Shown one piece after another: positions 38,430 through 49,768 of a stretch of DNA of 64,000 nt (positions are counted from its first letter, which is position 1; each line of letters starts with the position of its first letter). Where the stretch lies: assembly GCA_902615805.1 (NCBI GenBank), contig CACMQH010000001.1:93222-157221 (forward strand), given 5' to 3'. The notes beneath the pieces are model-generated. The model searched no databases. It saw nothing but the letters and a program-made list of their open reading frames with translations, and was not told where the DNA came from. The position numbers and the translations under genes are program-made. This DNA is from Rhodospirillaceae bacterium (GTDB lineage Bacteria; Pseudomonadota; Alphaproteobacteria; TMED109).

Positions 38430-39608
38430 TTAAGTATTTTTTTTAAAAATTTCACGACCAATTAACATTCTTCTAATTTCATTTGTACCAGCACCAATAT
38501 CATATAACTTTGCATCTCTAAGAAGTCTTCCAGTTGGGTAATCATTAATATAACCATTTCCTCCTAGACATTGAATAGTTTCTAATGACATCCAAACTGC
38601 TTTTTCAGATGAGTAAAGCAATACTCCAGCAGCATCCTCTCTTGTAATATTTCCTCGATCACAAGATTTTGCAACATTATATACATATGATTTACATGCA
38701 TTCATTGTAGTATACATATCAGCAATTTTACCCTGCATTAGCTGAAATGATCCTATTGATTGACCGAATTGTTTTCTTTCTACAATATAAGGTAATACTA
38801 TATCCCAACAGGCTGACATTATTCCAATAGGTCCACCACTTAATACAGCTCTCTCATAATCTAAACCGCTCATTAAAACTGCTACTCCATCATTAAGTTT
38901 TCCAAGAATATTTTCAGAAGGAACTATGCAGTTATTAAAGACCAATTCTGCTGTATTAGAACCTCTCATTCCTAATTTGTCTAATTTTGGAGAAACAGAG
39001 AATCCTGGAAAGTTTTTTTCTATGATAAATGCTGTTATACAATTATTTTTTTTGTTAGCCTCATCATTAGTTTTAGCATAAACTACAAAAGTATTAGCAT
39101 TAGGCGCATTAGTAATCCACATCTTAGTTCCATTAAGACAAAATTCATCTCCTTTTTTTTCAGCCTTCAGTTTCATACTAACAACATCTGATCCCGCACT
39201 TGGTTCACTCATAGCTAAAGCACCTACATGGTCTCCTGAAATTAACTTAGGAAGATATTTTTGTTTTTGTTTCTCAGTTCCATTTAATGTAATCTGATTT
39301 ACGCACAAATTAGAATGAGCTCCATAAGATAACCCAACAGAAGCAGATGCTTTACTTATTTCTTGCATTGCGATTACATGTTCTGTGTAGCCTAACCCAC
39401 TACCACCATATTTTTCTTCAGCTGTAATACCTAATAAACCTAATTCTCCCATTTTTTTCCATAAATGAGACGGAAAATCATTTTTTTTATCAATATCTTC
39501 AGCTAAAGGTGCTATTTCTCTTTTACAAAACTCTTGTATACTATCCTTTAAAACTTCTATATCTTTACCTAAATCAAAATCTAATTCTTTGAAAGTATTG
39601 GGAATCAT
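38430..39608 (-). CDS. ivd: isovaleryl-CoA dehydrogenase
   Basis: Acyl-CoA dehydrogenase with [32 protein letters not shown], and [41 protein letters not shown]. Confidence 0.93.
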   Translation of the reverse strand: MIPNTFKELDFDLGKDIEVLKDSIQEFCKREIAPLAEDIDKKNDFPSHLWKKMGELGLLGITAEEKYGGSGLGYTEHVIAMQEISKASASVGLSYGAHSNLCVNQITLNGTEKQKQKYLPKLISGDHVGALAMSEPSAGSDVVSMKLKAEKKGDEFCLNGTKMWITNAPNANTFVVYAKTNDEANKKNNCITAFIIEKNFPGFSVSPKLDKLGMRGSNTAELVFNNCIVPSENILGKLNDGVAVLMSGLDYERAVLSGGPIGIMSACWDIVLPYIVERKQFGQSIGSFQLMQGKIADMYTTMNACKSYVYNVAKSCDRGNITREDAAGVLLYSSEKAVWMSLETIQCLGGNGYINDYPTGRLLRDAKLYDIGAGTNEIRRMLIGREIFKKNT

Positions 39609-39630
39609 TGCTTTATTATAGTAATTATTA

Positions 39631-40998
39631 TTATATTAACAAGTAGTTTGCTAATGCTAAAAAAATAACAAAACCAAGAATGTCAGTAATAGTAGTCAAT
39701 ATAACTGTAGCTGCTACAGCAGGATCAATTTTAAAATATGATAATATTAAAGGTATAGCTGCTCCAAAAGTTCCTGCTAAAATAAGATTAAAAAGCATTG
39801 CAAAAGCTATGATAGAGCCTAATAAATAATCTTTAAACCAAAGCCCTGTAACAATACCAATTAGCAAGGCAAAAAATATTCCATTATATGCTCCAACGAG
39901 GATCTCTTTTCCAAATACTCTCAATGAGTTAGAAGATGTCAATTCTCTGGTGGCCATAGCTCTCACTGCTACTGTTAATGTTTGAGTTCCGGCATTTCCT
40001 CCCATTGAGGCAACAATAGGCATTAGAATTGCTAATGATACCAACTTATCAAGAGCTGTTTCAAAAAATGCTATTGATATTGAGGCTAAAATAGCAGTAA
40101 TTAAATTAATAGCTAACCATCCAAATCTACTTCTCGCAGTTTTAAAAGCAGCTAAATAAAGATCTCCTTCTCCTGTTACCCCTCCTAATTTATACATATC
40201 CTCATCAGCTTTTTGTCTTATTAGATCTACTACATCATCTACAGTTATCATACCTATCAGTCTTCCTCTCGCATCAACTACTGGAGCTGATGTTAATTCA
40301 TATTGGTCAAATAAAAATCCAATATCTTCTCGTTTATCATTAACACTTACAATCTTAGGATTGGTAGTCATAATATCTGCAATTTTTACTTCTCTTTTTT
40401 TTCTCATTGCTATATAAAGAGGCACTGTTCCAACAGGGATGTGTCTTGAGTCTACTGCAAATAATGCGTAAAATTCATCAGGTACTCTTTTGGACATTCT
40501 TAGATAATCAACTACCTGTCCTATATTCCAAGATACTGGAATTGAAACATAATCAGTTTGCATAATTCTACCTGCTGAGTCTTCATCATAAGTTAAAGCT
40601 TTTTTTATTAATTTTTGCGATTCCTTAGGTAAGTTTTTTAAAACTTTCTTTCTTAGTGCTTCCTCACATATCTCTAATACATACGTAATATCATCAGTGT
40701 CTAACTCAGATAACATTCTTACAAGATGACTTATTTCAAACTCCTCAATTATGTCTAGTAATATGGGGACATTCATAGAAGGTAATGTTTGAGAAGGAAA
40801 ATTTCTCTTTATAATTTTTACTACTTTTTTTCTATCTTCACTATTTAATGTTTCTAATAAATCAGCTGTATCCGCAGGATGAAGTTCTTCAATTAAATTT
40901 ATTATAAAAGTAAAATTTTCATTGCCTAGTTCAGAGATGACTTTGGCAATTAAATCACTATTTAAAACAATTAATGAGCTGCTTATTTTATTTTTCAT
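39631..40998 (-). CDS. mgtE: magnesium transporter MgtE
   Basis: MgtE N domain ([14 protein letters not shown]), tandem CBS domains, C-terminal TM domain with [18 protein letters not shown]. Confidence 0.95.
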   Translation of the reverse strand: MKNKISSSLIVLNSDLIAKVISELGNENFTFIINLIEELHPADTADLLETLNSEDRKKVVKIIKRNFPSQTLPSMNVPILLDIIEEFEISHLVRMLSELDTDDITYVLEICEEALRKKVLKNLPKESQKLIKKALTYDEDSAGRIMQTDYVSIPVSWNIGQVVDYLRMSKRVPDEFYALFAVDSRHIPVGTVPLYIAMRKKREVKIADIMTTNPKIVSVNDKREDIGFLFDQYELTSAPVVDARGRLIGMITVDDVVDLIRQKADEDMYKLGGVTGEGDLYLAAFKTARSRFGWLAINLITAILASISIAFFETALDKLVSLAILMPIVASMGGNAGTQTLTVAVRAMATRELTSSNSLRVFGKEILVGAYNGIFFALLIGIVTGLWFKDYLLGSIIAFAMLFNLILAGTFGAAIPLILSYFKIDPAVAATVILTTITDILGFVIFLALANYLLI

Positions 40999-41043
40999 AA
41001 TTTTTTACTAAATGTTTTCTTATAATTAACATATATTTTATTT

Positions 41044-41670
41044 ATGAAAAATATAGAAATATTAGAGTCTAAAAAAATAATTGATTACAAATTTGCTATA
41101 AACTATATGGAAGAAAAACTTTTGGATGTAAAAAATAATACCTCAAAAGAATTAATATGGTTTTTAGAACACCCTTCAATTTATACAAGTGGTAGAGGAA
41201 ACCCTATAAACCAAAACTATATAAACAAAATTCCAATATACAATTCAGGCAGAGGAGGAAAAATAACTTGGCATGGTCCTGGACAAAGAATTATATATTT
41301 TATAATAGATTTGAAAAAAAGAGAACTAGACATCAGAAGATTTGTTAGTAATATTGAAAAATTTATAATAGAGTCACTTGCAGAACTAGATATAAAAGCT
41401 TACAAGAAAAACAATATAGTAGGAATATGGACATTGGATAAAGAAAAAAAAGAAGCTAAAATTGGTTCTTTAGGATTAAGAGTAAGTAAAGGTATAATTT
41501 ATCATGGGTTGTCCTTAAATATATCCTGTGATCTATCAAACTTTTATAAAATTGATCCTTGCGGAATAAAAGGGTCTAGGGTTACTTCAATAAAAAATTT
41601 AAAAAATCTTGTTAATAAGAAAGAAGTAGATGAAGTTTTAAAAAGAAAACTTAAAGTTCTTTTTTACTAA
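41044..41670 (+). CDS. lipB: lipoyl(octanoyl) transferase
   Basis: LIWFLEHPSIYTSGRG...YNSGRGGKITWHGPGQRIIYFIIDL; KIGSLGLRVSKGIIYHGLSLNI. Confidence 0.95.
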   Translation: MKNIEILESKKIIDYKFAINYMEEKLLDVKNNTSKELIWFLEHPSIYTSGRGNPINQNYINKIPIYNSGRGGKITWHGPGQRIIYFIIDLKKRELDIRRFVSNIEKFIIESLAELDIKAYKKNNIVGIWTLDKEKKEAKIGSLGLRVSKGIIYHGLSLNISCDLSNFYKIDPCGIKGSRVTSIKNLKNLVNKKEVDEVLKRKLKVLFY

Positions 41671-43628
41671 GCAAATGCAATAAGCATCTCATCTGCAGAT
41701 ACTGATTGATTTTCTTTTACTAAGATTTCCTTAATAACGCCATTAAAATCAGACTTAATTATATTTTCCATTTTCATAGCATCTAATATTAATAAACTAT
41801 CTCCTTCTTGTACCTTATCTTTTTCTTTTACTAAAACTTTAGTTACTTTCCCAGGCATTGGAGATAATATATTTTTTTGTTTATTATTTATATTTTCTTT
41901 GGGCAATATGCTATACAGCTGATAAGTATTTTTTCTAAAAATATTAATATTAGTTTCTGCACCATTAAAAAAAACCTTAAGCAAATTTTTATGATTATTT
42001 ACTCTCCCTTTTATTTTTTTTTCATTTATATAAACTTGTATCATTTTATTAATATGATCAATTTGATAGCTGAATTCTTTTAAAGAATTATTAAGCATAA
42101 TTGAAATAAAGTTATTTTTAATTGAATTTATATTTATTTCAAATTCATCGTATCGCCAACTAACTACCCAATTTTTTGATATATTTTTAATATCTGTATT
42201 AACACTGTAAAAATAATTTATGTGATAACTAATTGCTAATAAAATAATTGATTCCTGTTCTTTTTTATTATCTATTTTTCCTTCGTAACCATTATCATAG
42301 GTCTCTGTAATAAAATTTGTATTGATTTCTCCCTTAGCAAAGGCTTCTTTTTTATAAATATCCATTAAAAAATCTATGTTGGTTTCAATGCCCTCAACAG
42401 CTACATCTCTTAATGCTCTTTGCATCTTACTTAAGGCATCATTTCTATCTTTTCCTTTAGAGATAATTTTTGCAAGCAATGAGTCATAATAAATAGAAAC
42501 CTCTCCTCCTGATTGATACCCATTATCAACTCTTATGTCACCGACAGGATAGTTAATATTAACAAGCCTTCCCGCTGAAGGTAAAAAGTTCTTTTTTGGT
42601 GACTCAGCACATAATCTTGACTCAAAAGCCCAACCTTGAACTTTAACGTCATTCTGTTTAATTTTTAATTTTTTATTATCAGCGATGTGAATCATTTCTT
42701 CCACTAAATCTATACCTGTTACTAACTCAGTTACAGGATGTTCAACTTGTAACCTTGTATTCATTTCTAAAAAGTAAAAATTTTGTTTCTGATCAACTAC
42801 AAACTCTACAGTTCCTGCAGATGAATAATTTACCTCCCTAGCCAAGCTTATAGCTTGTTCACCCATTTTAACCCTTGTAATATTATCAATAAAAGAACTT
42901 GGAGCTTCTTCAATAATTTTTTGATGTCTTCTTTGAATAGAACACTCTCTTTCACCTAACCATATCATATTGCCGTGATTATCAGCTAAAATTTGCATTT
43001 CTATATGTCTTGGCTTTTCTATATATTTCTCTATAAAAACTCTATCATCGCCAAAAGCATTCAAAGCCTCATTTTTAGCAGCAGTTAATAATTCTTCAAA
43101 TTCATTTTTATCTCTAGCAATTCGCATACCTTTACCACCACCACCTGCAGAAGCTTTTATCATTACTGGATAACCAATTTTTTTTGCTTCATTTAACCCT
43201 TCTCTAACATTCTTAATAGCATGTTCATAGCCTGGAATACAATTAACACCTGCTTTTTTTGCAATTTTTTTTGATTCTATTTTATCTCCCATCAATTCTA
43301 TAGCTTTATATGAAGGTCCTATAAAAATAATTTTTTCTTTATTTAGTTTTTTTACAAAACCTGAATTTTCTGAAAGAAAGCCATAACCAGGATGAATTGC
43401 ATCTACAGAGTACTTCTTTGATATTTCAATTAATTTTTCAGTATTTAAGTATGAGCCTTTCAGGGGATCGTCTCCTAATAAATAGCTTTCGTCACAATAT
43501 GTTAAATGCAGTGAAGCACTATCATCTTTTGAAAAAACCCCTACAGTTTTAATACCTAATTTTTTACATGATTTTGCTATCCTGATAGCAATTTCGCCTC
43601 TATTTGCAATTAAAACTTTTTTAATCAT
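41667..43628 (-). CDS. pccA: propionyl-CoA carboxylase alpha subunit (biotin carboxylase plus BCCP)
   Basis: MIKKVLIANRGEIAIRI; ECSIQRRHQKIIEEAPS; GTVEFVVDQKQNFYFLEMNTRLQVEHPVTE; biotinylation site DAMKMENI. Listed start 43703 overlaps pccB, so the start was moved to the ATG at 43628. Confidence 0.9.
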   Translation of the reverse strand: MIKKVLIANRGEIAIRIAKSCKKLGIKTVGVFSKDDSASLHLTYCDESYLLGDDPLKGSYLNTEKLIEISKKYSVDAIHPGYGFLSENSGFVKKLNKEKIIFIGPSYKAIELMGDKIESKKIAKKAGVNCIPGYEHAIKNVREGLNEAKKIGYPVMIKASAGGGGKGMRIARDKNEFEELLTAAKNEALNAFGDDRVFIEKYIEKPRHIEMQILADNHGNMIWLGERECSIQRRHQKIIEEAPSSFIDNITRVKMGEQAISLAREVNYSSAGTVEFVVDQKQNFYFLEMNTRLQVEHPVTELVTGIDLVEEMIHIADNKKLKIKQNDVKVQGWAFESRLCAESPKKNFLPSAGRLVNINYPVGDIRVDNGYQSGGEVSIYYDSLLAKIISKGKDRNDALSKMQRALRDVAVEGIETNIDFLMDIYKKEAFAKGEINTNFITETYDNGYEGKIDNKKEQESIILLAISYHINYFYSVNTDIKNISKNWVVSWRYDEFEININSIKNNFISIMLNNSLKEFSYQIDHINKMIQVYINEKKIKGRVNNHKNLLKVFFNGAETNINIFRKNTYQLYSILPKENINNKQKNILSPMPGKVTKVLVKEKDKVQEGDSLLILDAMKMENIIKSDFNGVIKEILVKENQSVSADEMLIAFA

Positions 43629-43632
43629 TTTA

Positions 43633-45174
43633 TTATAATGGAATATTATCGTGCTTTTTCCAAGGGTTTTTAAGATCTTTATTGCGTAGTATTTTAAAAG
43701 CATTTATTACTTTAATTCTGGTAATATCAGGCTTTATGACTTCGTCAATATATCCTCTAGATGCAGCAATATAAGGATTAGAAAATTTTGTCTCATAATC
43801 TATGATATGTTCTTTTAAAGCTTTTTCATCTGCATTTTTATAAATTATTTTAGCCGCTCCTTCAGCACCCATTACAGCTATTTCTGCGGATGGCCAAGCA
43901 TAATTGATATCTCCTCTTAAATGTTTAGATGACATTACATCATATGCTCCCCCATAAGCTTTTCTAGTTATCAAAGTAACCTTTGGCACAGTTGCTTCTG
44001 CATAAGCAAATAATAATTTTGCACCGTGTTTTATTATACCATTAAACTCTTGATCAGTGCCTGGCAAGAAACCTGGAACATCTACTAATGTTAATAAAGG
44101 TATATTAAAACAATCACAAAACCTTACAAATCTTGCCGCTTTCCTTGAAGAATTAATGTCTAAGCATCCTGCCAATGCCAATGGTTGGTTGGCTACTATA
44201 CCGATGGAACGGCCTTCTAGCCTTATAAACCCTATCACTATATTTTTAGCAAAATCTTTTTGTACTTCCAGAAAATCTTTTTCATCAGCAACATTTAATA
44301 TCAATTCCTTTATATCATATGCTTTATTTTTATCTTGAGGAACAAGCGTATTAAGTGAGGGTATTTTTCTATTTATACTATCATTAAATTTTTTAAATTT
44401 TTGTCCAGAAATATTAGATTGAGGTAAAAAGTCAAAAAGTCTTCTTAATTGTTGTAATACTGTAATCTCATTATCAAATGAAAAGTCGGCTACGCCAGAT
44501 TTTGTAGTATGAGTATTAGCCCCACCAAGATATTCTGTATTAACATCTTCATGTGTAACTGTCTTTACTACCTCTGGCCCTGTTACAAACATATATGATG
44601 TTTGTTCGGACATAAAAATAAAATCAGTCATTGCCGGTGAATACACCGCACCTCCTGCACATGGACCTAATATTGCTGATATCTGAGGAATAACTCCTGA
44701 TGCAAGCACATTTCTTTGAAATACTTCAGCATATCCACCAAGAGCAGCTACACCTTCTTGTATTCTTGCTCCACCGGAGTCATTTAATCCAATAACAGGG
44801 ATTCTATTTTTCATAGCCATATCTAATATTTTACATATCTTATTTGCATGTTCTTCTCCTAAAGAACCTCCATAAACTGTAAAATCTTGGCTATAAATTA
44901 AAACATCGGAGCCATTTATTTTACCATACCCTGTAACCACTCCATCTCCTAATATAGCACGTTCCTCTTGAGTATGCTGTGAGCTTTTTCCTTTTACAAA
45001 CATGCCAATTTCATTAAATGAATTATCATCTAATAAAACTTCAATTCTCTCTCTTGCTGTAAGCTTTCCTTTCTTATGCTGGGCCTCAATCCTTTTTTGG
45101 CCACCTCCAACTTTAGCTACTTTAATTTGTTCCAAATAATGATCTATCTTTTTATTCATACTGTTCCCTATCAA
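43633..45174 (-). CDS. pccB: propionyl-CoA carboxylase beta subunit
   Basis: LNDSGGARIQEGVAALGGYAEVF; GPCAGGAVYSPAMTDF; TRKAYGGAYDVMSSKHLRGD. Confidence 0.95.
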   Translation of the reverse strand: MIGNSMNKKIDHYLEQIKVAKVGGGQKRIEAQHKKGKLTARERIEVLLDDNSFNEIGMFVKGKSSQHTQEERAILGDGVVTGYGKINGSDVLIYSQDFTVYGGSLGEEHANKICKILDMAMKNRIPVIGLNDSGGARIQEGVAALGGYAEVFQRNVLASGVIPQISAILGPCAGGAVYSPAMTDFIFMSEQTSYMFVTGPEVVKTVTHEDVNTEYLGGANTHTTKSGVADFSFDNEITVLQQLRRLFDFLPQSNISGQKFKKFNDSINRKIPSLNTLVPQDKNKAYDIKELILNVADEKDFLEVQKDFAKNIVIGFIRLEGRSIGIVANQPLALAGCLDINSSRKAARFVRFCDCFNIPLLTLVDVPGFLPGTDQEFNGIIKHGAKLLFAYAEATVPKVTLITRKAYGGAYDVMSSKHLRGDINYAWPSAEIAVMGAEGAAKIIYKNADEKALKEHIIDYETKFSNPYIAASRGYIDEVIKPDITRIKVINAFKILRNKDLKNPWKKHDNIPL

Positions 45175-45856
45175 AAAAGCTTATAAATTTTATAATATCA
45201 GTGAAAAAACTTTTTTTAAGCAAAAAGTTTTTTTTTGATTCACTGTCTTCTCCCCATACACTTTTATTATATTCATACTCTAAGTTACTATCTTTCCAAG
45301 CTAACCCTGCATCAGTATAATTAAATAATATATTAAGGGATATTATAATAGAATTAGTTGTTTTTACTAAAAAATAAAAAGTTGTTAAATGGTAATTTGT
45401 CATTTTATTAAGAATTTCTTTAACTTTACTATGAATGTTTATTTTTTGCTTTTTTAAAAAAATGCTGTAATTGATATGAAAATCTAAGTAAAAATGTTTT
45501 TTACAGAAGTATAGGTAATTATCCCATCTTTTTTTTTGAAGCTTTAATAATTCTGGCTTGTCTTTATCTCTAAAACATACTGTATCAGTATCTATAAAAT
45601 TTAAAATACTTTCATATATATATTTTTTTTTATTATCATCTATATCATTTGAAAAAAATAGAAATTGCATAAAGTTTGAATTTTTTTTTAAAAATTCTGA
45701 ATTAACTTTTTTAATAAATTGAGTTTGCGACTTAATAGTAGGTAATAATATTTTATTTCCTTCTGGAGTATTAAATAGTTTTTCTTCGTAGAAAAGATAA
45801 TATTCATTACTTGATGCTTTATTTAAACTAAATTTATTCATAAGTAGCATTTTCAA
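45152..45856 (-). CDS. ATP12-family F1-ATPase assembly chaperone
   Basis: IDTDTVCFRDKDKPELLKLQKKRWDNYLYF...AGLAWKDSNLEYEYNKSVWGEDSES fits the ATP12 pattern; downstream of an RluC-like gene. Confidence 0.8.
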   Translation of the reverse strand: MKMLLMNKFSLNKASSNEYYLFYEEKLFNTPEGNKILLPTIKSQTQFIKKVNSEFLKKNSNFMQFLFFSNDIDDNKKKYIYESILNFIDTDTVCFRDKDKPELLKLQKKRWDNYLYFCKKHFYLDFHINYSIFLKKQKINIHSKVKEILNKMTNYHLTTFYFLVKTTNSIIISLNILFNYTDAGLAWKDSNLEYEYNKSVWGEDSESKKNFLLKKSFFTDIIKFISFFDREQYE

Positions 45857-46799
45857 TATTAATTTTTTTTATAGTTTCCTTAAAAAAATTTGGCAAAGAA
45901 GCTTTAAAAAAATATTTGTTATTATTTAATACAAATTGAATTTCTTTTGCATGAAGGTGCATTTTTTCATTTGATACTTCTTTATTATCATTATTAATAC
46001 TATTATACTTATAATCTCCTAATATAGGATGATTAATACTTTGCAAATGCACTCTTATTTGGTGTTTTCTGCCTGTCTTTGGGTAAACTTCTAAAAGAGA
46101 TAATCCTTTTTTGTAATCAATTACTTTATAGCTAGTTTCTGCTTTTTCCTTGCTGTAAGGGTCTATAACCATTTTTTCCATACCTGCTATTTTTTTCTTT
46201 GTTACAGGTAAAGTAATTTTTCCTATTATTTTATTTAACTTACCTTCAACAATGGCTAAATATTTTTTTTTAATCTTATTTTCTTTAAAAAGCATTGTTA
46301 TATTTTGAGCTACTTCCTTTGTTTTTGCTAATAGCAATATTCCAGATGTGTTTTTATCTATTCGATGAACTAACCTAATAGAACTATTATTCTCACATAA
46401 TATAGGTAAAATTAAGTCAATATTAAAATTAACATTATTCCCTCCTTGAACTGGAATTCCATAAGGTTTATTAATGACTAATAAAAAATTATCTTCAAAA
46501 ATTACGTTTTTTTTTATATCAGCTATTTGCTTTTTATATTTTATTAGTATGCTAGATATATCTTTTTTAAATTTATTCTCAGTTATTGAATTGTTACTAT
46601 ATACAATTTTGTCAGCTTCATTAACTTTGTAATTAGACTTTACTTTTCTATTATTAACTTTAAAAAAACCAATTCTTATAAGTTTTTGTATTTTGATAAA
46701 ACTTAAGCTATTAAATTTTTTTAGTAAAATTTTATCTAACCTAATTCCTATATCTTCTTTTTTAATATTAAGGGAAGCTAAACTTTTTTTTTCAGTCAT
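45834..46799 (-). CDS. RluC/RluD-family 23S rRNA pseudouridine synthase
   Basis: S4-like N-terminus; RLVHRIDKNTSGILLLAKT; GRKHQIRVHLQSINHPILGDYKY. Confidence 0.92.
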   Translation of the reverse strand: MTEKKSLASLNIKKEDIGIRLDKILLKKFNSLSFIKIQKLIRIGFFKVNNRKVKSNYKVNEADKIVYSNNSITENKFKKDISSILIKYKKQIADIKKNVIFEDNFLLVINKPYGIPVQGGNNVNFNIDLILPILCENNSSIRLVHRIDKNTSGILLLAKTKEVAQNITMLFKENKIKKKYLAIVEGKLNKIIGKITLPVTKKKIAGMEKMVIDPYSKEKAETSYKVIDYKKGLSLLEVYPKTGRKHQIRVHLQSINHPILGDYKYNSINNDNKEVSNEKMHLHAKEIQFVLNNNKYFFKASLPNFFKETIKKINIENATYE

Positions 46800-46852
46800 A
46801 ATGAAAAATTAATGGCTAAAATTTTTCTTCACATTCTTACCTAAAAAAAGTT

Positions 46853-47299
46853 TTACTTAGTTAGAACACCTTCTGTGCTTTTATCATTCTTTACTTCTTC
46901 AGTTTGACTTTTTTTGGGAACATCCTGATTTTTTTCTGCAACATTTCTATCTACGAGCTCAATTACTGCCATCGGTGCAGCATCTCCAAATCTCATACCT
47001 TTTTTTAATATTCGCACATATCCTCCTGCTCTATTTTTATATCTTTCAGGAAGCTCATTAAATAGTTTACTAATATTAGCATCTCTAGGCAACTTTGATA
47101 TTAACTGCCTTCTAGCATGGAGTGTCCCTTTTTTAGCTATAGTAATCAATTTCTCAACTATAGGTCTTAAATCTTTTGCTTTTGGAACAGTAGTAATAAT
47201 TTGTTCATATTTAATTAAAGAAGCTGCAAGATTTTTAAACATAGCTTTCCTATGAGCACTAGTCCTATTTAGTTTTCTACCTTTTAATCTATGCCTCAT
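46853..47299 (-). CDS. rplQ: 50S ribosomal protein L17
   Basis: [29 protein letters not shown]. Confidence 0.98.
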   Translation of the reverse strand: MRHRLKGRKLNRTSAHRKAMFKNLAASLIKYEQIITTVPKAKDLRPIVEKLITIAKKGTLHARRQLISKLPRDANISKLFNELPERYKNRAGGYVRILKKGMRFGDAAPMAVIELVDRNVAEKNQDVPKKSQTEEVKNDKSTEGVLTK

Positions 47300-47317
47300 A
47301 ATAAACTCCTATAAAAA

Positions 47318-48334
47318 TCAGTATGGGTCTTCTACTTGCTTAGCCAGAGTCTCAATATTATCAGGAGGCCAGTTTTCAATATTCATACCCAGACCTAATC
47401 CCATATGAGACAACACTTCTCTAATTTCGTTCAGCGATTTCCTTCCAAAATTTGGAGTTCTTAACATCTCATTTTCTGATTTTAATACTAAATCTCCAAT
47501 GTATATTATATTATCATTTTTAAGACAATTTGCTGACCTTACTGAAAGCTCTAGCTCATCAACCTTTCTTAATAAATTTGGATTAAGCCGTGGCTCAGTA
47601 TCTTCAATATTTTCTTCTACTTGCTCTTCCTCTTCAAAGTTTACAAATAATAGAGCTTGGTCAGATATAATTCTTCCGGCCAAAGCTATAGCATCTTCAG
47701 GTATAATAGTACCGTTAGTTTCAATATTCATAGTAAGCTTATCATAGTCTGTATCCTGACCGACTCTTGTATTTTCAACTTTATAAGAAACATTTTTAAT
47801 AGGACTGAAAATTGAATCAACAGGTATTAAACCTATGGGACTGTCAGTTTTTCTATTTTGTGAAGATGGTAAATATCCTTTTCCTTCATTCACCGTAAGT
47901 GTCATCTTGAAATCAACATCTTTATTGATATTACATATTGTTAATTCTGGATTTAATATTTCAACATTAGCCACCTCTGTTATCATTGAAGCAGTAACTT
48001 CACAGGGACCTTTAACTGATAGCTCTAATTTTTTTTCTCCTGGTTCTAATATTTTGACAGCTAATTGTTTAACATTAAGAGTTATTTCAACTACATCTTC
48101 AGCTACTCCAGGGATAGAAGAAAATTCATGTAAGACCTGATCAAATTTTACGGCAGTAACAGCTGCTCCTCTTATGGATGACAGCAATACTCTTCTAAGT
48201 GCGTTACCTAGAGTAAGTCCAAAACCTCTTTCTAAAGGTTCAACTACTAATGTAGCTTCTTTATTTTTTTCATTACCGGCAATAAATTCAATTCTTGACG
48301 GCTTTATAAGTTCTTGCCAATTTTTCTGTAGCAC
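47318..48334 (-). CDS. rpoA: DNA-directed RNA polymerase alpha subunit
   Basis: [29 protein letters not shown]-terminal [22 protein letters not shown]. Confidence 0.99.
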   Translation of the reverse strand: MLQKNWQELIKPSRIEFIAGNEKNKEATLVVEPLERGFGLTLGNALRRVLLSSIRGAAVTAVKFDQVLHEFSSIPGVAEDVVEITLNVKQLAVKILEPGEKKLELSVKGPCEVTASMITEVANVEILNPELTICNINKDVDFKMTLTVNEGKGYLPSSQNRKTDSPIGLIPVDSIFSPIKNVSYKVENTRVGQDTDYDKLTMNIETNGTIIPEDAIALAGRIISDQALLFVNFEEEEQVEENIEDTEPRLNPNLLRKVDELELSVRSANCLKNDNIIYIGDLVLKSENEMLRTPNFGRKSLNEIREVLSHMGLGLGMNIENWPPDNIETLAKQVEDPY

Positions 48335-48377
48335 AATATATCCTCTTAAATAAAGTTTTCAAATTATAATTACGATA

Positions 48378-48761
48378 TTAAACTCTTCTTCTTTTAGGTG
48401 GCCTGCAACCGTTATGTGGAATAGGCGTAACATCCTTAATAGAAGTTATAATAAAACCTGTTGATTGTAGAGCCCTTAACGCTGACTCTCTTCCTGATCC
48501 AGGACCTCTTACCTCTATTTCAAGAGTTTTAACTCCATTATCTTTTGCTTTTTTTCCAGCATTTTCAGCAGCTAATTGTGCTGCAAAAGGGGTTGACTTT
48601 CTAGACCCTTTAAACCCTTCAGCTCCTGCCGAAGACCATGAAATTGTATTACCTTTTGTATCTGTAATAGTAATAATTGTATTATTAAAAGTAGCATTGA
48701 CATGGGCAATGCCTACAGGAATATTTTTTTTTATCTTTTTTTTCTTAGTTTCAGTTGCCAT
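48378..48761 (-). CDS. rpsK: 30S ribosomal protein S11
   Basis: [22 protein letters not shown]...[13 protein letters not shown]. Confidence 0.99.
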   Translation of the reverse strand: MATETKKKKIKKNIPVGIAHVNATFNNTIITITDTKGNTISWSSAGAEGFKGSRKSTPFAAQLAAENAGKKAKDNGVKTLEIEVRGPGSGRESALRALQSTGFIITSIKDVTPIPHNGCRPPKRRRV

Positions 48762-48772
48762 ACTCTTTCCTT

Positions 48773-49144
48773 TTAAGCTTTCTTTTTACCTGCTACAGGG
48801 CTAGATTTACCTTTTCTAGTTCGCGCATTTGTATGGGTTCTTTGCCCCCTTACAGGAAGCCCTTTCCTATGCCTTAAACCTCTATAACAACCCAAATCAA
48901 CTAAACGCTTTAAATTTACTGCATTATCTCTTCTTAAATCGCCTTCTACTACATAGCTTTTATCTATTAAATCTCTAATTGTAGTTAATTCTTGCTCAGT
49001 TAGAGCATTTACTCTTTTCGATGGATCTAGTTTAGCATCTTCACAGATCTTTTTTGCTCTAGTAGTTCCTATTCCAAAAATGTAAGTAAGAGCTACTTGT
49101 ACTCTTTTTCCACTAGGTATATTTACTCCCGAAATTCTAGCCAA
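48773..49144 (-). CDS. rpsM: 30S ribosomal protein S13
   Basis: [26 protein letters not shown]...[18 protein letters not shown]. Confidence 0.99.
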   Translation of the reverse strand: MARISGVNIPSGKRVQVALTYIFGIGTTRAKKICEDAKLDPSKRVNALTEQELTTIRDLIDKSYVVEGDLRRDNAVNLKRLVDLGCYRGLRHRKGLPVRGQRTHTNARTRKGKSSPVAGKKKA

Positions 49145-49216
49145 TTTTTACTCCTAAAAGAAAAATTTTTAATATGAAGTTCAATATTATAGTCATGCTA
49201 TCATGCAAGTCAATAT

Positions 49217-49768
49217 TCAAATTGCACCTATAACTTTTTTTATATCCTCTGAGACTTTTTCTATTTCCTGCATTCCATCAATATTAAATAATATTTTTCT
49301 TTCTTCATAGAACGGAATTAATGGCTGTGTCTCTGAATTATAAGTTTTAAATCTATTTTTTATTATATCTGGTTTATCATCTTCTCTAGCACGGTCAATT
49401 AATCTTTTTATTATCTCTTCTTCATCAACTTTTATTCTCAAAACATAATCTAATTTATTGTTAGTACTTAATAATAAATCTAATTTCTCCGCTTGATTTA
49501 CTGTCCTCGGAAAACCATCTAATATAAATCCTTTTTTGCAGTCATCTTTTGCTATTCGCTCCTCAACTATAGAAAGCACTATCTGATCTGACACTAAACC
49601 TCCACTTTCCATTATATTCTTTGCTTTCAAACCTATTTCTGATCCTGAACTAACTGCACTTCTCAACATATCACCTGTTGACAAATGAGGAATAGATAAA
49701 GATTCAGATATAAAAATAGCTTGTGTACCTTTTCCACAACCCGGAGGACCAAATAATATAATACGCAA
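49217..49768 (-). CDS. adk: adenylate kinase
   Basis: MRIILFGPPGCGKGTQA; GFILDGFPRTVNQAE. Confidence 0.97.
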   Translation of the reverse strand: MRIILFGPPGCGKGTQAIFISESLSIPHLSTGDMLRSAVSSGSEIGLKAKNIMESGGLVSDQIVLSIVEERIAKDDCKKGFILDGFPRTVNQAEKLDLLLSTNNKLDYVLRIKVDEEEIIKRLIDRAREDDKPDIIKNRFKTYNSETQPLIPFYEERKILFNIDGMQEIEKVSEDIKKVIGAI

